Source of the DNA: Luteibacter anthropi
Lineage (GTDB): Bacteria; Pseudomonadota; Gammaproteobacteria; Xanthomonadales; Rhodanobacteraceae
DNA: 64,000 bases
NCBI RefSeq assembly: GCF_011759365.1
Contig: NZ_JAARLZ010000005.1
Location: forward strand, 1 to 64,000
Direction of reading: 5' to 3'
A model generated the notes under the pieces. That model was not told the origin of the DNA. It worked only from the letters and a program-made list of their open reading frames with translations, and did no database searches. Numbering within the stretch: the stretch's first letter is position 1; each line of letters opens with the position of its first letter. Positions 36,486 to 47,930 of the stretch are shown here, one piece after another. Position numbers and translations under genes: made by a program.

Positions 36486-36500
36486 TGTTACTTTGTAACA
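36486..36500. promoter_or_regulatory. Zur-box-like palindrome upstream of the S46 peptidase gene
   Basis: AAATGTTACTTTGTAACA contains TGTTA-N5-TAACA, the geometry of the gammaproteobacterial Zur consensus (GAAATGTTATA..TATAACATTTC). It is 48 bp upstream of the peptidase start. It resembles the second site in front of the COG0523 gene. Confidence 0.6.
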
Positions 36501-36542
36501 AATACGTCCAGGCCGGGAGCCTGCGGGAAGTCATGGTACGCC

Positions 36543-37577
36543 TCAGGCGACGGCCAGGCCCGGAAACAGCAGCGGCGCGACGGCGAGCAGGGCCGTCACG
36601 TCGGGCTGCGCCAGGGCGTGGCCGATCAGCACCAGGCGGGTGCCACGGGCGTCCATGGGTCGGGGTGCCAGCCGTTCGGCCGGATACGCCGTGCCCTGGA
36701 CGGCGTGGACCACGCGAGGCGCATCGTCGCCCTGCACATGCACGATGCCCTTCATCCGCAGCAACGCCGGTCCGGCGGCGGCCAGCAGCAGGTCGAGCCA
36801 GCCGGCGAAGGCCTCTTCGTCTACGGGGGCATCGATGGACAGGGAGCGGCTGGGCATGGTCCCGTGGTAGCCCGCTGGGTCTTCCGCTGCACCCACCAGT
36901 CGCCAGGAAATGGGGCTGACCTCGAACGGGTCATCCGTCGAGCCGTCGGCCACGCTGGCCAGCGGGTTCGTCCGTCGCAGCCATTCCTCGACGCGAGGGC
37001 GCACGGCCTTGCCTACCCGGTCGAGCTTGCTGACCACCAGACGATCCGCAGCTTCCACCTGCTGAACCACCTCGGGGTGGTCGTGGCGGCTGGAGAGCAC
37101 GGTTTCCGCGTCCACCACGGTCACGATGCCAGCGAGGCGGTAGTACGCCGCCACACGATGGTCGCGATGCAGGGTGCGGGTGATGCCGGCCGGCGTGGCG
37201 AGGCCGGTGGTTTCTACCACGACCCGCTGGAACTGGCGCTCTCCCTTGCGCGAGAAACGCCAGATAGCGTCGGCCAGCGTGCGGCCCAGGTCGCCGTTGA
37301 GCGAGCAGCAGATGCAGCCTCCGGCCAGTTCCACCACGCCGTCGTCGTGGGCGTGGACCATGAGTGCGTGATCCAGCCCGATGTCGCCGAATTCGTTGAC
37401 CACCACGAGGGTGGTGGGCCCGGGCTCGTTTGCGAGCACCCGGTTGAGCAGGGTCGTCTTGCCGCTACCGAGAAAGCCGGTCAGTACGAAAACCGGGACG
37501 CGATCGTCCAGCGAAGGCGGTATGCGGACGGCGCCCAGGGAGAGCGGCCCGTTCGATTTGTTCATGACGGAGGGCAT
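36543..37577 (-). CDS. COG0523 GTPase, CobW/YjiA/ZigA-type metallochaperone
   Basis: Metal-chaperone G3E GTPase of 344 residues. Features: Walker [24 protein letters not shown] switch region, the metal-binding [11 protein letters not shown] (CxCC), [17 protein letters not shown] (NKxD-like guanine specificity) and a C-terminal CobW_C domain. Lineages with a Zur box deliver zinc under starvation; a TGTTA-N5-TAACA palindrome lies eight bases upstream of ATG 37577, which supports a zinc role. ATG 37565 is an alternative start that places the box 20 bp upstream. Neither start has a clear ribosome-binding site. Confidence 0.92.
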   Translation of the reverse strand: MPSVMNKSNGPLSLGAVRIPPSLDDRVPVFVLTGFLGSGKTTLLNRVLANEPGPTTLVVVNEFGDIGLDHALMVHAHDDGVVELAGGCICCSLNGDLGRTLADAIWRFSRKGERQFQRVVVETTGLATPAGITRTLHRDHRVAAYYRLAGIVTVVDAETVLSSRHDHPEVVQQVEAADRLVVSKLDRVGKAVRPRVEEWLRRTNPLASVADGSTDDPFEVSPISWRLVGAAEDPAGYHGTMPSRSLSIDAPVDEEAFAGWLDLLLAAAGPALLRMKGIVHVQGDDAPRVVHAVQGTAYPAERLAPRPMDARGTRLVLIGHALAQPDVTALLAVAPLLFPGLAVA

Positions 37578-37584
37578 GCCGAAA

Positions 37585-37599
37585 TGTTACATCATAACA
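37585..37599. promoter_or_regulatory. Zur-box-like palindrome upstream of the COG0523 gene
   Basis: GAAATGTTACATCATAACA starts with the same nine bases as the E. coli Zur consensus half-site and has TGTTA-N5-TAACA spacing. Position just upstream of the GTPase start fits a repressor site. Confidence 0.7.
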
Positions 37600-37612
37600 A
37601 TCCAGTCTCCCC

Positions 37613-37916
37613 GTAGGAGCGCGCCTGCGCGCGACCGGTCGGAGACGTGGGCGCCCGGTTACCCCGGTCGCGCGCAAGGCGCGCTCCTACAGGGTTGTGG
37701 CGAGTCATGCAGGGCGCGCTCTTGTAGGAGCGCGCCTGCGCGCGACCGGTCGGAGACATGAGCGCCCGGTTACCCCGGTCGCGCGCAAGGCGCGCTCCTA
37801 CAGGGTTGTGGCGAGTTATGCAGGGCGCGTTCTTGTAGGAGCGCGCCTGCGCGCGACCGGTCGGAGACGTGAGCGCCCGGCTATTCCGGTCGCGCGCAAG
37901 GCGCGCTCCTACAGGG
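37613..37916. repeat. Three-unit 111-bp tandem array of inverted repeat pairs
   Basis: Units start at 37613, 37724 and 37835. Each holds a forward copy of the repeat, a linker GGTCGGAGACRTGRGCGCCC, a complement copy and a spacer AGGGTTGTGGCGAG with following bases; the third ends near 37916. The near identity of linker and spacer shows recent tandem duplication of the whole pair. It separates the COG0523 gene from a small Cys-rich ORF. Confidence 0.9.
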
Positions 37917-38033
37917 TTGGGGATCGGGGGTGCAGGCCCAGCAGGGCTCGCTGACATGGCAGCCGACTTCCTCGTCCACATAGGTCACCTGTCCCAGTCC
38001 CTGGCAGATCGGGCACGGTTCGGCAATCGACAC
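37881..38033 (-). CDS. 50-residue Cys-rich zinc-ribbon-like protein
   Basis: Small ORF starting at GTG 38033, with GGAG seven bases upstream. It reads EPCPICQGLGQ at residues 5-15 and CHVSEPCWACTPDP at 25-38: two CxxC pairs, the first in a CxxCxGxG setting like DnaJ zinc fingers, so it probably binds zinc. Nothing identifies a partner. Its last 12 residues and stop are read out of the third repeat unit, suggesting the repeat landed near the 3' end and replaced the original stop. Too small for routine gene calls, but the start context and Cys pattern make it credible. It is upstream of the COG0523 gene on the same strand, separated by the array. Confidence 0.65.
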   Translation of the reverse strand: MSIAEPCPICQGLGQVTYVDEEVGCHVSEPCWACTPDPQPCRSAPCARPE

Positions 38034-38145
38034 GGGAATGCTCCGGACAGTCTTGATACCGCCTTTATACGCCGGTGGCCCATCTCGGTGCCGTCTTGAA
38101 AGGCCCGCTCCTACGCTGATCGCCTATTCACTCACGGAGCCTGCC

Positions 38146-38181
38146 ATGCCCTTCCCCACCACCGCGACCGCCGCGCCATGA
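38146..38181 (+). CDS. 11-codon leader peptide of the kdp operon (putative)
   Basis: ATG 38146 is preceded by ACGGAG at six bases and encodes MPFPTTATAAP, with stop TGA at 38179-38181 overlapping the kdpF ATG (ATGA). kdpF has no Shine-Dalgarno sequence of its own, so this mini-ORF probably loads ribosomes for kdpF. It could also be a mis-called start; the peptide itself need not have a function. Confidence 0.5.
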   Translation: MPFPTTATAAP

Positions 38182-38258
38182 GCTGGCTCGGCGGTCTTCT
38201 TCTCGTCGCGCTGTTTGCCTACCTGGGCTATGCGCTGATCAAACCCGAGCGGTTCTGA
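38178..38258 (+). CDS. kdpF: K+-transporting ATPase small subunit KdpF
   Basis: A 26-residue single-helix membrane peptide, MSWLGGLLLVALFAYLGYAL followed by IKPERF. The Y-x-x-Y-A-L-I-x-P-E-R-F ending is the KdpF pattern. KdpF stabilises the KdpFABC complex. It lies at the head of the kdp operon. Translation appears coupled to the mini-ORF at 38146, since ATG 38178 shares bases with its stop. Confidence 0.85.
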   Translation: MSWLGGLLLVALFAYLGYALIKPERF

Positions 38259-38277
38259 CCGCTTTATCGAGGATGTT

Positions 38278-38361
38278 ATGAACGACATCGTCTTCCTGGC
38301 GGTGGCGGCACTGTTCTTTGCCGTCACCGCGCTGTTCGTCGTCGCGCTGGACCGGATCTGA
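38278..38361 (+). CDS. 27-residue single-helix membrane peptide in the kdp operon
   Basis: From ATG 38278 with GAGG upstream at good spacing: [20 protein letters not shown] and then VVALDRI. One hydrophobic helix with an acidic N-terminus and a DRI tail, quite unlike KdpF. Stop TGA at 38359 is four bases before kdpA. Short peptides of this kind beside kdpF occur in other kdp operons and are usually unannotated; I do not know a function. It could be a second accessory subunit of the pump. Confidence 0.7.
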   Translation: MNDIVFLAVAALFFAVTALFVVALDRI

Positions 38362-38365
38362 AGCC

Positions 38366-40069
<1,704 letters not shown>

Positions 40070-40079
40070 AGGCCACGCG

Positions 40080-40673
40080 ATGACTTCCTCCCTCGTTCGT
40101 CCCGTACTCGTGTCCGCCGTGCTGTTCATGGCGGTGACCGGGCTCGGTTATCCACTCGCCAGCACGGCGCTGGCGAAGGCGTTCTTCCCTCGCCAGGCCA
40201 GCGGCAGCCTCGTCACGCACGGTGGTGCCACCATCGGCTCGACCGTGATCGGCCAGGACTTCCATCGCCCGGACTACTTTCACCCACGACCCAGCATCAC
40301 CGGCAACACCTCGTACGATGCGGCATCCAGTGGTGCGAGCAACCTCGGCCCCACCAGCCGCAAGCTGCTCGACAGCGTGCGCGACCGTGCCGATGCCTAC
40401 CGCAAGGAAAACGGCCTCGCGGCGGACGCACCGGTGCCGGTGGATGCCGTCACGGCCTCCGCGTCCGGCCTCGATCCCGATATCACGCTCGCCAACGCTC
40501 ATGCGCAGGCCGCACGCGTCGCCAGACAACGACACCTGCCGCTGCCACGCGTCGTCGCGCTGATCGACGCACAGGCCACCGGCCGGCAGCTCGGCCTGCT
40601 CGGCGAACCGCGCGTGAACGTGCTTGCCCTCAACCTTGCTCTCGACGCCACGGCGTCGGGTGGTACGCCTTAA
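40080..40673 (+). CDS. kdpC: K+-transporting ATPase subunit KdpC
   Basis: Single-helix periplasmic-facing subunit of 197 residues: anchor helix near residues 8-28 ([19 protein letters not shown]), then [33 protein letters not shown], and [19 protein letters not shown], all standard KdpC blocks. Unusually it lies between kdpA and kdpB rather than after kdpB. Start ATG 40080 is ten bases past kdpA. Confidence 0.96.
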   Translation: MTSSLVRPVLVSAVLFMAVTGLGYPLASTALAKAFFPRQASGSLVTHGGATIGSTVIGQDFHRPDYFHPRPSITGNTSYDAASSGASNLGPTSRKLLDSVRDRADAYRKENGLAADAPVPVDAVTASASGLDPDITLANAHAQAARVARQRHLPLPRVVALIDAQATGRQLGLLGEPRVNVLALNLALDATASGGTP

Positions 40674-40686
40674 TCCGGAGATGCCC

Positions 40687-42768
<2,082 letters not shown>

Positions 42769-42779
42769 GGGCCGTCACG

Positions 42780-44333
42780 ATGCTCCAGATACCTGCGCCC
42801 GCCCGGGCGCAGGTATCATCGCCGGCCAGTCCCGACCACGCGTGGCCACCGATGATCCAGCGCCCCGATCCGGCGCGGCGGCGCCCCATACGCTTCCGCG
42901 CGCTGTTGTATGCCCTGGCCGCCTGCGCGGCCAGCACGGGCATCGCCGCGCTGCTGCTGAGGGTGTTCGACCTTTCCAACGTGGTGATGCTGTTCCTGCT
43001 CACCGTGGTGCTGGTGGCGCTGCGCTGGGGTCGTGCGGCCGGTGCGCTGGCTGCCCTCACATGCGTGGCGAGCTTCGATTTTTTCTTCGTGCCACCGGTG
43101 TGGTCCTTCCACGTCTCCGACACGCAATACATCTTCACGTTCGTGCTGATGCTCGTGGTGGCACTGGTCACGGGGCAGCTCGCCGCGCGTCTGCGCGAAG
43201 AGGCCGTCACGGCCCTGGCCGGCGAGCGGCGCGCCAGTGCGCTGGCCGCCGTCGCCAGCGATCTTGCCGGCGCCGTGCGCAACGACGACATCGTGCGCAT
43301 ATGCGCCGATCGTGTCGGCCCCCTGTTCGACGGCAGCGTCAGCCTGCTGCTGCCGGGCCTTGACGAGCGCATCATCGATCATGCCGGTGGCGATGCTGCG
43401 GTGGCCCAGTGGGTGCTCGAACAGGGCCGCCCCGCCGGACGCCATACCGAGACGCTGCCAGCCAGCGATGCCACCTACCTGCCACTGGTCACACCGCTGC
43501 GCACGCGTGGCGTGCTGATCCTGCGGCGCCCCGACCCGGCACCGCTGGATGGCGACCGTGCCGCCCTGCTCGATGCCTGCCGATCGCTGGTGGCGCTCGC
43601 GCTGGAGCGTGTGCACTTCGTGGAAGTAGCGCACGACACCATGCTGCGCATGGAAGGCGAAAGCCTGCGCAACGCCTTGCTCGCCGCCGTGTCGCACGAC
43701 CTGCGCACGCCATTGACCGCCATTCGCGGCATGGCTGGCATGCTGGGCGACGACGACGTAGCGCATGCCATTGCGGCACAGACCGATCGCATGCAACGCC
43801 AGGTCAGCAACCTGCTTGACACGGCACGCCTGCAGGGCGAAGGCGTGCGCCTCGACCGCCAGTGGCATGCGCTGGACGAAGTGCTTGGCGCGGCGCTTTC
43901 CACCATTCCGCTCGGCGGCCGTCGCATCGTCGTGGAACTGGCGCCCACCCTGCCCCTGGTGGAACTCGATGCCGGCCTGTTCGAGCGCGTGCTCGCCAAT
44001 CTTCTGGATAACGCGGTGAAATACACGCCCAACGACGCCACCATCTGGGTGCGCGCCGACCGCATCGGCGCCATGCTGCATGTCTGGGTGGAAGACGATG
44101 GCCCCGGCTTTCCGGCAGATATCAATGCAAGCAGCCTGTTCGCCGACTTCACTCGTGGTACCAGCGAATCGTCCGTGCCCGGCGTCGGCCTCGGTCTGGC
44201 GTTGTGCCGTCGCATCGTCGAGGCGCATGGCGGCAGCATCGTCGCCTCGCGTCGCGTGCCCAGCGGCGCGCGCTTCGAGATCCGCCTTGCGGCAGGCGAC
44301 CCGCCCACCATCGACATGGAAGACCTGACATGA
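42780..44333 (+). CDS. kdpD: KdpD-type sensor kinase lacking the N-terminal KdpD/USP domains
   Basis: Sensor kinase of 517 residues, against about 895 in E. coli KdpD. It begins with a short cytosolic tail and four clustered TM helices at residues 41-138 (DUF4118, containing SFDFFFVPPVWSF), then a GAF-like domain (150-280), HisKA with His306 in AAVSHDLRTPLTAIRG and a HATPase domain with NLLDNAVKYTP and GVGLGLALCRRIVEAHGG. The whole cytosolic N-terminal KdpD plus USP region is missing. GAGGG precedes ATG 42780, 11 bases after kdpB, so the short form is genuine, not a frameshift: the same frame upstream is only an unused reading of kdpB. Confidence 0.9.
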   Translation: MLQIPAPARAQVSSPASPDHAWPPMIQRPDPARRRPIRFRALLYALAACAASTGIAALLLRVFDLSNVVMLFLLTVVLVALRWGRAAGALAALTCVASFDFFFVPPVWSFHVSDTQYIFTFVLMLVVALVTGQLAARLREEAVTALAGERRASALAAVASDLAGAVRNDDIVRICADRVGPLFDGSVSLLLPGLDERIIDHAGGDAAVAQWVLEQGRPAGRHTETLPASDATYLPLVTPLRTRGVLILRRPDPAPLDGDRAALLDACRSLVALALERVHFVEVAHDTMLRMEGESLRNALLAAVSHDLRTPLTAIRGMAGMLGDDDVAHAIAAQTDRMQRQVSNLLDTARLQGEGVRLDRQWHALDEVLGAALSTIPLGGRRIVVELAPTLPLVELDAGLFERVLANLLDNAVKYTPNDATIWVRADRIGAMLHVWVEDDGPGFPADINASSLFADFTRGTSESSVPGVGLGLALCRRIVEAHGGSIVASRRVPSGARFEIRLAAGDPPTIDMEDLT

Positions 44334-45028
44334 CCCGCCCGCGCATCCTCGTCATCGAGGACGAAAGCGATATCCGCCGCTTCCTGCGTCTCGCGCTGGA
44401 GCGTGAGGACATGCAGGTATTCGAATCCGAAGACGCCTTGCGCGGCCGTATCGATGCCGCGAGTCGCCAGCCCGATCTGATCGTGCTGGATCTCGGCCTG
44501 CCCGACGACGACGGCAAAGCCGTGATCCGCGATGTGCGTGGCTGGTCGTCAGCGCCGATCATCGTGCTGTCGGCACGCGACAGCGAAACGGAGAAGGTCG
44601 CTGCGCTCGAAGCCGGTGCCGACGACTACCTCGTCAAACCCTTCGGCGTACCCGAGCTGGTGGCCCGCGTGCGCGCGCAACTGCGCCGCGCCAGCCTCGC
44701 TGGTGACAAAGGCCATGCAGGCTCGCGTATCCGTTTCGGCGACATCAGCGTGGACCTCGCCACGCACGAGGTAACCCGCCGCGACGAAGCGGTGCACCTC
44801 ACGCCCATCGAATTCCGCCTGCTTTCCGCGCTCGTACGCGGCCAGGGCAAGGTCCTCACGCACAAGCAACTGCTGCTCGACGTCTGGGGCCCCGGCTACG
44901 CCAACCGCCCGCACTACGTGCGCGTGTACATGGCCAACCTGCGCCAGAAACTCGAAGACGAACCCGCCCGCCCCCGTCACCTGGTCACCGAACTCCAGGT
45001 AGGCTACCGCCTCGCGGGCATCGATTGA
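44330..45028 (+). CDS. kdpE: Response regulator KdpE
   Basis: OmpR-family regulator of 232 residues that activates the kdp promoter. Receiver with EDESDIRR and phospho-acceptor Asp54 in IVLDLGLPDDDG, Lys in DYLVKPFGVPELVARV; C-terminal winged helix with LTPIEFRLLSALVRGQGKVL and HYVRVYMANLRQKLE. Its ATG overlaps the kdpD stop (ATGA). It closes the operon. Confidence 0.95.
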   Translation: MTRPRILVIEDESDIRRFLRLALEREDMQVFESEDALRGRIDAASRQPDLIVLDLGLPDDDGKAVIRDVRGWSSAPIIVLSARDSETEKVAALEAGADDYLVKPFGVPELVARVRAQLRRASLAGDKGHAGSRIRFGDISVDLATHEVTRRDEAVHLTPIEFRLLSALVRGQGKVLTHKQLLLDVWGPGYANRPHYVRVYMANLRQKLEDEPARPRHLVTELQVGYRLAGID

Positions 45029-45030
45029 CC

Positions 45031-45096
45031 TGTAGGAGCGCGCCTTGCGCGCAACCGGGTTGCGATCACTGGTCGCGCCCAAGGCACGCTCCTGCA
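45031..45096. repeat. Imperfect inverted repeat pair after kdpE
   Basis: Forward copy 45031-45056 with one change from the consensus and a more diverged complement copy near 45071-45096 (GGTCGCGCCCAAGGCACGC). It follows the kdpE stop by two bases and probably forms the 3' end hairpin of the kdp transcript. I see no further family copies beyond this point. Confidence 0.75.
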
Positions 45097-45154
45097 CGAT
45101 CGGATATGCCGGATGAGATTGTCTAACAGGCGCCTGCCTGCCTAGCATTCGCCC

Positions 45155-45520
45155 ATGCCCGCCGCCTCGCCACGCCTGCTGAACCGCCTACGTCGCCATC
45201 GCGGCGTGTGGCTGCTCGCCCTGGCGGTGCTGCTGTTCAAGGTGGGCATGAGCACGTTCTGCATCCTGGATGGTCCGGGCCCCGTCACGACGCTCATCGG
45301 CGATGCACCCGGTATCAGCGCATCCGTTGACAACGATGGCGACCACTGCGTGCTCAACGAAGGCAAGGGCTGCCATTGCGCTTGTGCGCATACGGTAGCC
45401 ATGCCCGCGACCATTCTGCCCGTGGTCGCGGCCATCCCTGCGTCACAGCCTCCTGCGGCGATTCCGGCCGCACCGTCGCCGCATTTCCAGCGATCCCCGC
45501 TACGCCCTCCCATCGCCTGA
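45155..45520 (+). CDS. Small exported Cys/His-containing protein preceding czcCBA
   Basis: A 121-residue product with one hydrophobic segment (residues 18-36, GVWLLALAVLLFKVGMSTF), then a short periplasmic region containing HCVLNEGKGCHCACAHTVAM, four Cys and several His in twenty residues, and a proline/alanine-rich tail. Cys/His clusters and its place 74 bp before a metal-efflux operon suggest periplasmic metal binding or sensing, comparable in position to small CzcI-like proteins. I recognise no family with certainty. Confidence 0.7.
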   Translation: MPAASPRLLNRLRRHRGVWLLALAVLLFKVGMSTFCILDGPGPVTTLIGDAPGISASVDNDGDHCVLNEGKGCHCACAHTVAMPATILPVVAAIPASQPPAAIPAAPSPHFQRSPLRPPIA

Positions 45521-45594
45521 TCGCGCCACGCTGACCGACGACGGCCGCCCGAGCGGTCGCGTCGCCCTGTGATCGCTTTCGGGAGAATCCCCTC

Positions 45595-46839
45595 ATGTTC
45601 CAGCTGCGTAACGCGGCGCTGGGCGCCGTGTGCGCGTTCCTGGCCGCGACCGCCACGGCCGGGCCCGCCGCACCCCTTCCCCTGCGCGATACCGTGCGCA
45701 ACCTCTGGGCCAGCAGCCCGCAGGTACAGGCCGCGCAGGCCGAACTGGAGGCTGCACGTGCTCGTGCGCGCGCTGCCGCCCAGCCGGTCTACAACCCCAC
45801 CCTCAACCTCGACGGCGAGAACGCCGACGTGGATCGCCGCACGGTCGGTGCAAGCCTTGCGGTGGATGTCACCGGCAAGCGTCGCGCCCGCATGGCGGAG
45901 AGTGACGCCGAAGTACGCGCCCGCGAAGCGGCGTACACGCTCCAGCGCCGTGACATCGCCGCCGGATGGCTCAAGGCATGGTCCATGGCGATCCTGTCCA
46001 CTGCGCAGGAAGACCTCGGTCGCAAGCGGGTGGAGCTCATGCGCCGCTTCGATGAACTGGCCGCCAGACGGCTCAGCGTGGGCGACATCAGCAGTCCCGA
46101 ACGTGACCTGGCCGGGCTCGCGCTCGGCGAAGCACAGGTGCAACAGGCCGCCCTGGCGGGCCAGCGTGCCTCGGCGTTTGCCGCGCTGGCTTCGTTCGGC
46201 GAAAACGAACGCGACCTGCCCGGCCTGCCCCAGGACCTGCCGCCGCGCGCGGACACCATACAGCCGCTGGCCGCCGACGAACGCCCTGAACTGATCCAGG
46301 CGCGCGCGGAGCAGGAGCGCGCGGAGGCCGGCGTCACCGTAGCCCAGCGCGCGCGACTGCCCGACCCAACCTTCAGCCTCACGGGTGGACAGGTGCGCAG
46401 CGGCGCACGCACGGATCGCGTCATCGGCGTCAGCGTATCGATTCCCCTGCCCGTGCTGAATACCGGGCGGGCGGATATCGATGCCGCCCGTGCAAATGCC
46501 GATGCCGCCTATGCAACCCGCCGGGCCGAACGCCTGCGCGTGGACGCGTCCCTGCACCAGAACGCCGCCACGTACGAAGCGCTGCGCGCGGCCAGCGAAG
46601 CCTTCCGGCGTGGCCGCGCCAATGCCTTCGAAGAACGGGCGAACACGCTCGAACGGCTCTGGCAATCTGGCGAGATCGGCACCTCCGACTATCTCGTACA
46701 ACTCAAGCAAAGCCTCGATACCGCCCTGGCCGGGCTCGCGCTCGAAAGCCAGGCCTGGCAGGCCTGGTTCGACTACCTCGCCACGGCCGGCCGCCTCACG
46801 GACTGGATCGATGGTCCCTCACAGGATGCTTCCCGATGA
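45595..46839 (+). CDS. czcC: Heavy-metal RND efflux outer-membrane factor, CzcC family
   Basis: TolC-like channel of 414 residues with a signal peptide (ending about ATATAG), long amphipathic helices rich in Ala/Arg/Glu, and the two-fold repeat pattern of outer-membrane factors (VQAAQAELEAARARARAAAQ; RQPELIQARAEQERAEAGV-like). There is no lipobox Cys, unlike the NodT channel at 27530. First gene of a CBA operon; its end overlaps czcB by four bases. Confidence 0.9.
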   Translation: MFQLRNAALGAVCAFLAATATAGPAAPLPLRDTVRNLWASSPQVQAAQAELEAARARARAAAQPVYNPTLNLDGENADVDRRTVGASLAVDVTGKRRARMAESDAEVRAREAAYTLQRRDIAAGWLKAWSMAILSTAQEDLGRKRVELMRRFDELAARRLSVGDISSPERDLAGLALGEAQVQQAALAGQRASAFAALASFGENERDLPGLPQDLPPRADTIQPLAADERPELIQARAEQERAEAGVTVAQRARLPDPTFSLTGGQVRSGARTDRVIGVSVSIPLPVLNTGRADIDAARANADAAYATRRAERLRVDASLHQNAATYEALRAASEAFRRGRANAFEERANTLERLWQSGEIGTSDYLVQLKQSLDTALAGLALESQAWQAWFDYLATAGRLTDWIDGPSQDASR

Positions 46840-47930
46840 AATCTCCCCTGCGCCGTCACCTGCTCGGCCTCGCTCTCGCTGTCGCCTTTCTGCCGCTGCA
46901 TGCGGAAGAGGCCGCGCCGGCCAATCCCCTTCGCCTTGACGCCGCGGCCATCCGCGATGCCGGCATCGTCCTCGATACCCTCGCCGAACGCTCGGTCACC
47001 GACCAGATCGGTGCGCCCGGCGAAGTGAAGGTAGATGCGTATTCCACCGTGCTCGTCTCGCCACGTGTCGCCGCCCAGGTGGTTGCCCGCAAAGCAAAGC
47101 TGGGCGATGTCGTTACCGCCGGTGCTCCGCTGGTGGAACTGTCCAGTGTCGATGTGGCCGAAATGCAGGGGCAACTCATCGTTGCCAGCCAGGACTGGAG
47201 CCGTGTATCCGCCCTTGGCGAGCAGGCCGTCTCTGCGCGCCGCTACAACGAAGCGCTGGTCGCACGCGATCAGGCACGGGCAAAGCTGCGCGCCTATGGT
47301 CTCTCCGACGGACAGGTCGCACGCGTCGTCAAACGCGGTTCGTCTGCCGCCGATGGCAGCTTCGAGCTGTTGGCACCCAGCGCCGGGCGTATCACTACCG
47401 ATGACTTCCTCGTGGGCCAGCGCGTGGAGCCGGGGCAAACCCTGTTTACCGTGGTCACCGAGGACTCCGTGTGGGTGGAAGCCCGGCTTGCGCCGGCCGC
47501 TGCCGAGGAAGTGAAGGAAGGCAGCGCCGTCACGGTGCTCGCACATGGCAACGCCCTGCCCGGCAAGGTGATCCAGCGCTCCCACCAGACCGACGAGAAA
47601 ACCCGTACCGTGCCGGTTCGTATCCGCGTGGACAACCGCAAGGACCTGCTGCACCCCGGCGAACTGGTCGAGACCCGCATCGCCATCGATACGCAAAGCC
47701 GCCAGCTCGCCGTGCCGGCCGACGCCGTGGTGCTGTTGCAGAACCAGCCCACCGTTTTCGTGCGTCGTACCAAGGACGGACCCTTCGAAGCAGCGCCCGT
47801 AGAAACCGGTGAAACACGCGACGGTTGGACAGCCATCCGCCAGGGCCTCGCGTCCGGTGCTGTCTATGTGCGCAAGGGCGCCTTTGCGCTCAAGGCGCGC
47901 ATCCTGCGCTCGCAGCTGGGAGAAGAGTGA
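46836..47930 (+). CDS. czcB: Heavy-metal RND efflux periplasmic adaptor, CzcB family
   Basis: Membrane-fusion protein of 364 residues with a signal sequence at 1-22, lipoyl half-motifs (VVLVSP, VVTAGAPLVELSS and LLAPSAGRITTD), coiled-coil hairpin between them and a barrel domain with TLFTVVTEDSVWVEARL. No extra N-terminal His-rich metal-binding domain is visible. It overlaps genes on both sides (ATGA and TGATG). Confidence 0.92.
   Translation: MKSPLRRHLLGLALAVAFLPLHAEEAAPANPLRLDAAAIRDAGIVLDTLAERSVTDQIGAPGEVKVDAYSTVLVSPRVAAQVVARKAKLGDVVTAGAPLVELSSVDVAEMQGQLIVASQDWSRVSALGEQAVSARRYNEALVARDQARAKLRAYGLSDGQVARVVKRGSSAADGSFELLAPSAGRITTDDFLVGQRVEPGQTLFTVVTEDSVWVEARLAPAAAEEVKEGSAVTVLAHGNALPGKVIQRSHQTDEKTRTVPVRIRVDNRKDLLHPGELVETRIAIDTQSRQLAVPADAVVLLQNQPTVFVRRTKDGPFEAAPVETGETRDGWTAIRQGLASGAVYVRKGAFALKARILRSQLGEE

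Noticed and set aside
37613-37916. Possible CRISPR array (regular repeats with spacers)
   Set aside because: Spacers are near identical and units are inverted pairs of a family found elsewhere in the window; no cas genes.
38064-38070. TTTATAC as a KdpE-binding half-site upstream of kdpF
   Set aside because: It matches part of the E. coli site, but a single 7-base word is too weak.
45142-46710. Open frame of 522 codons on the minus strand opposite czcC
   Set aside because: Shadow of the outer-membrane factor gene; no recognisable features.
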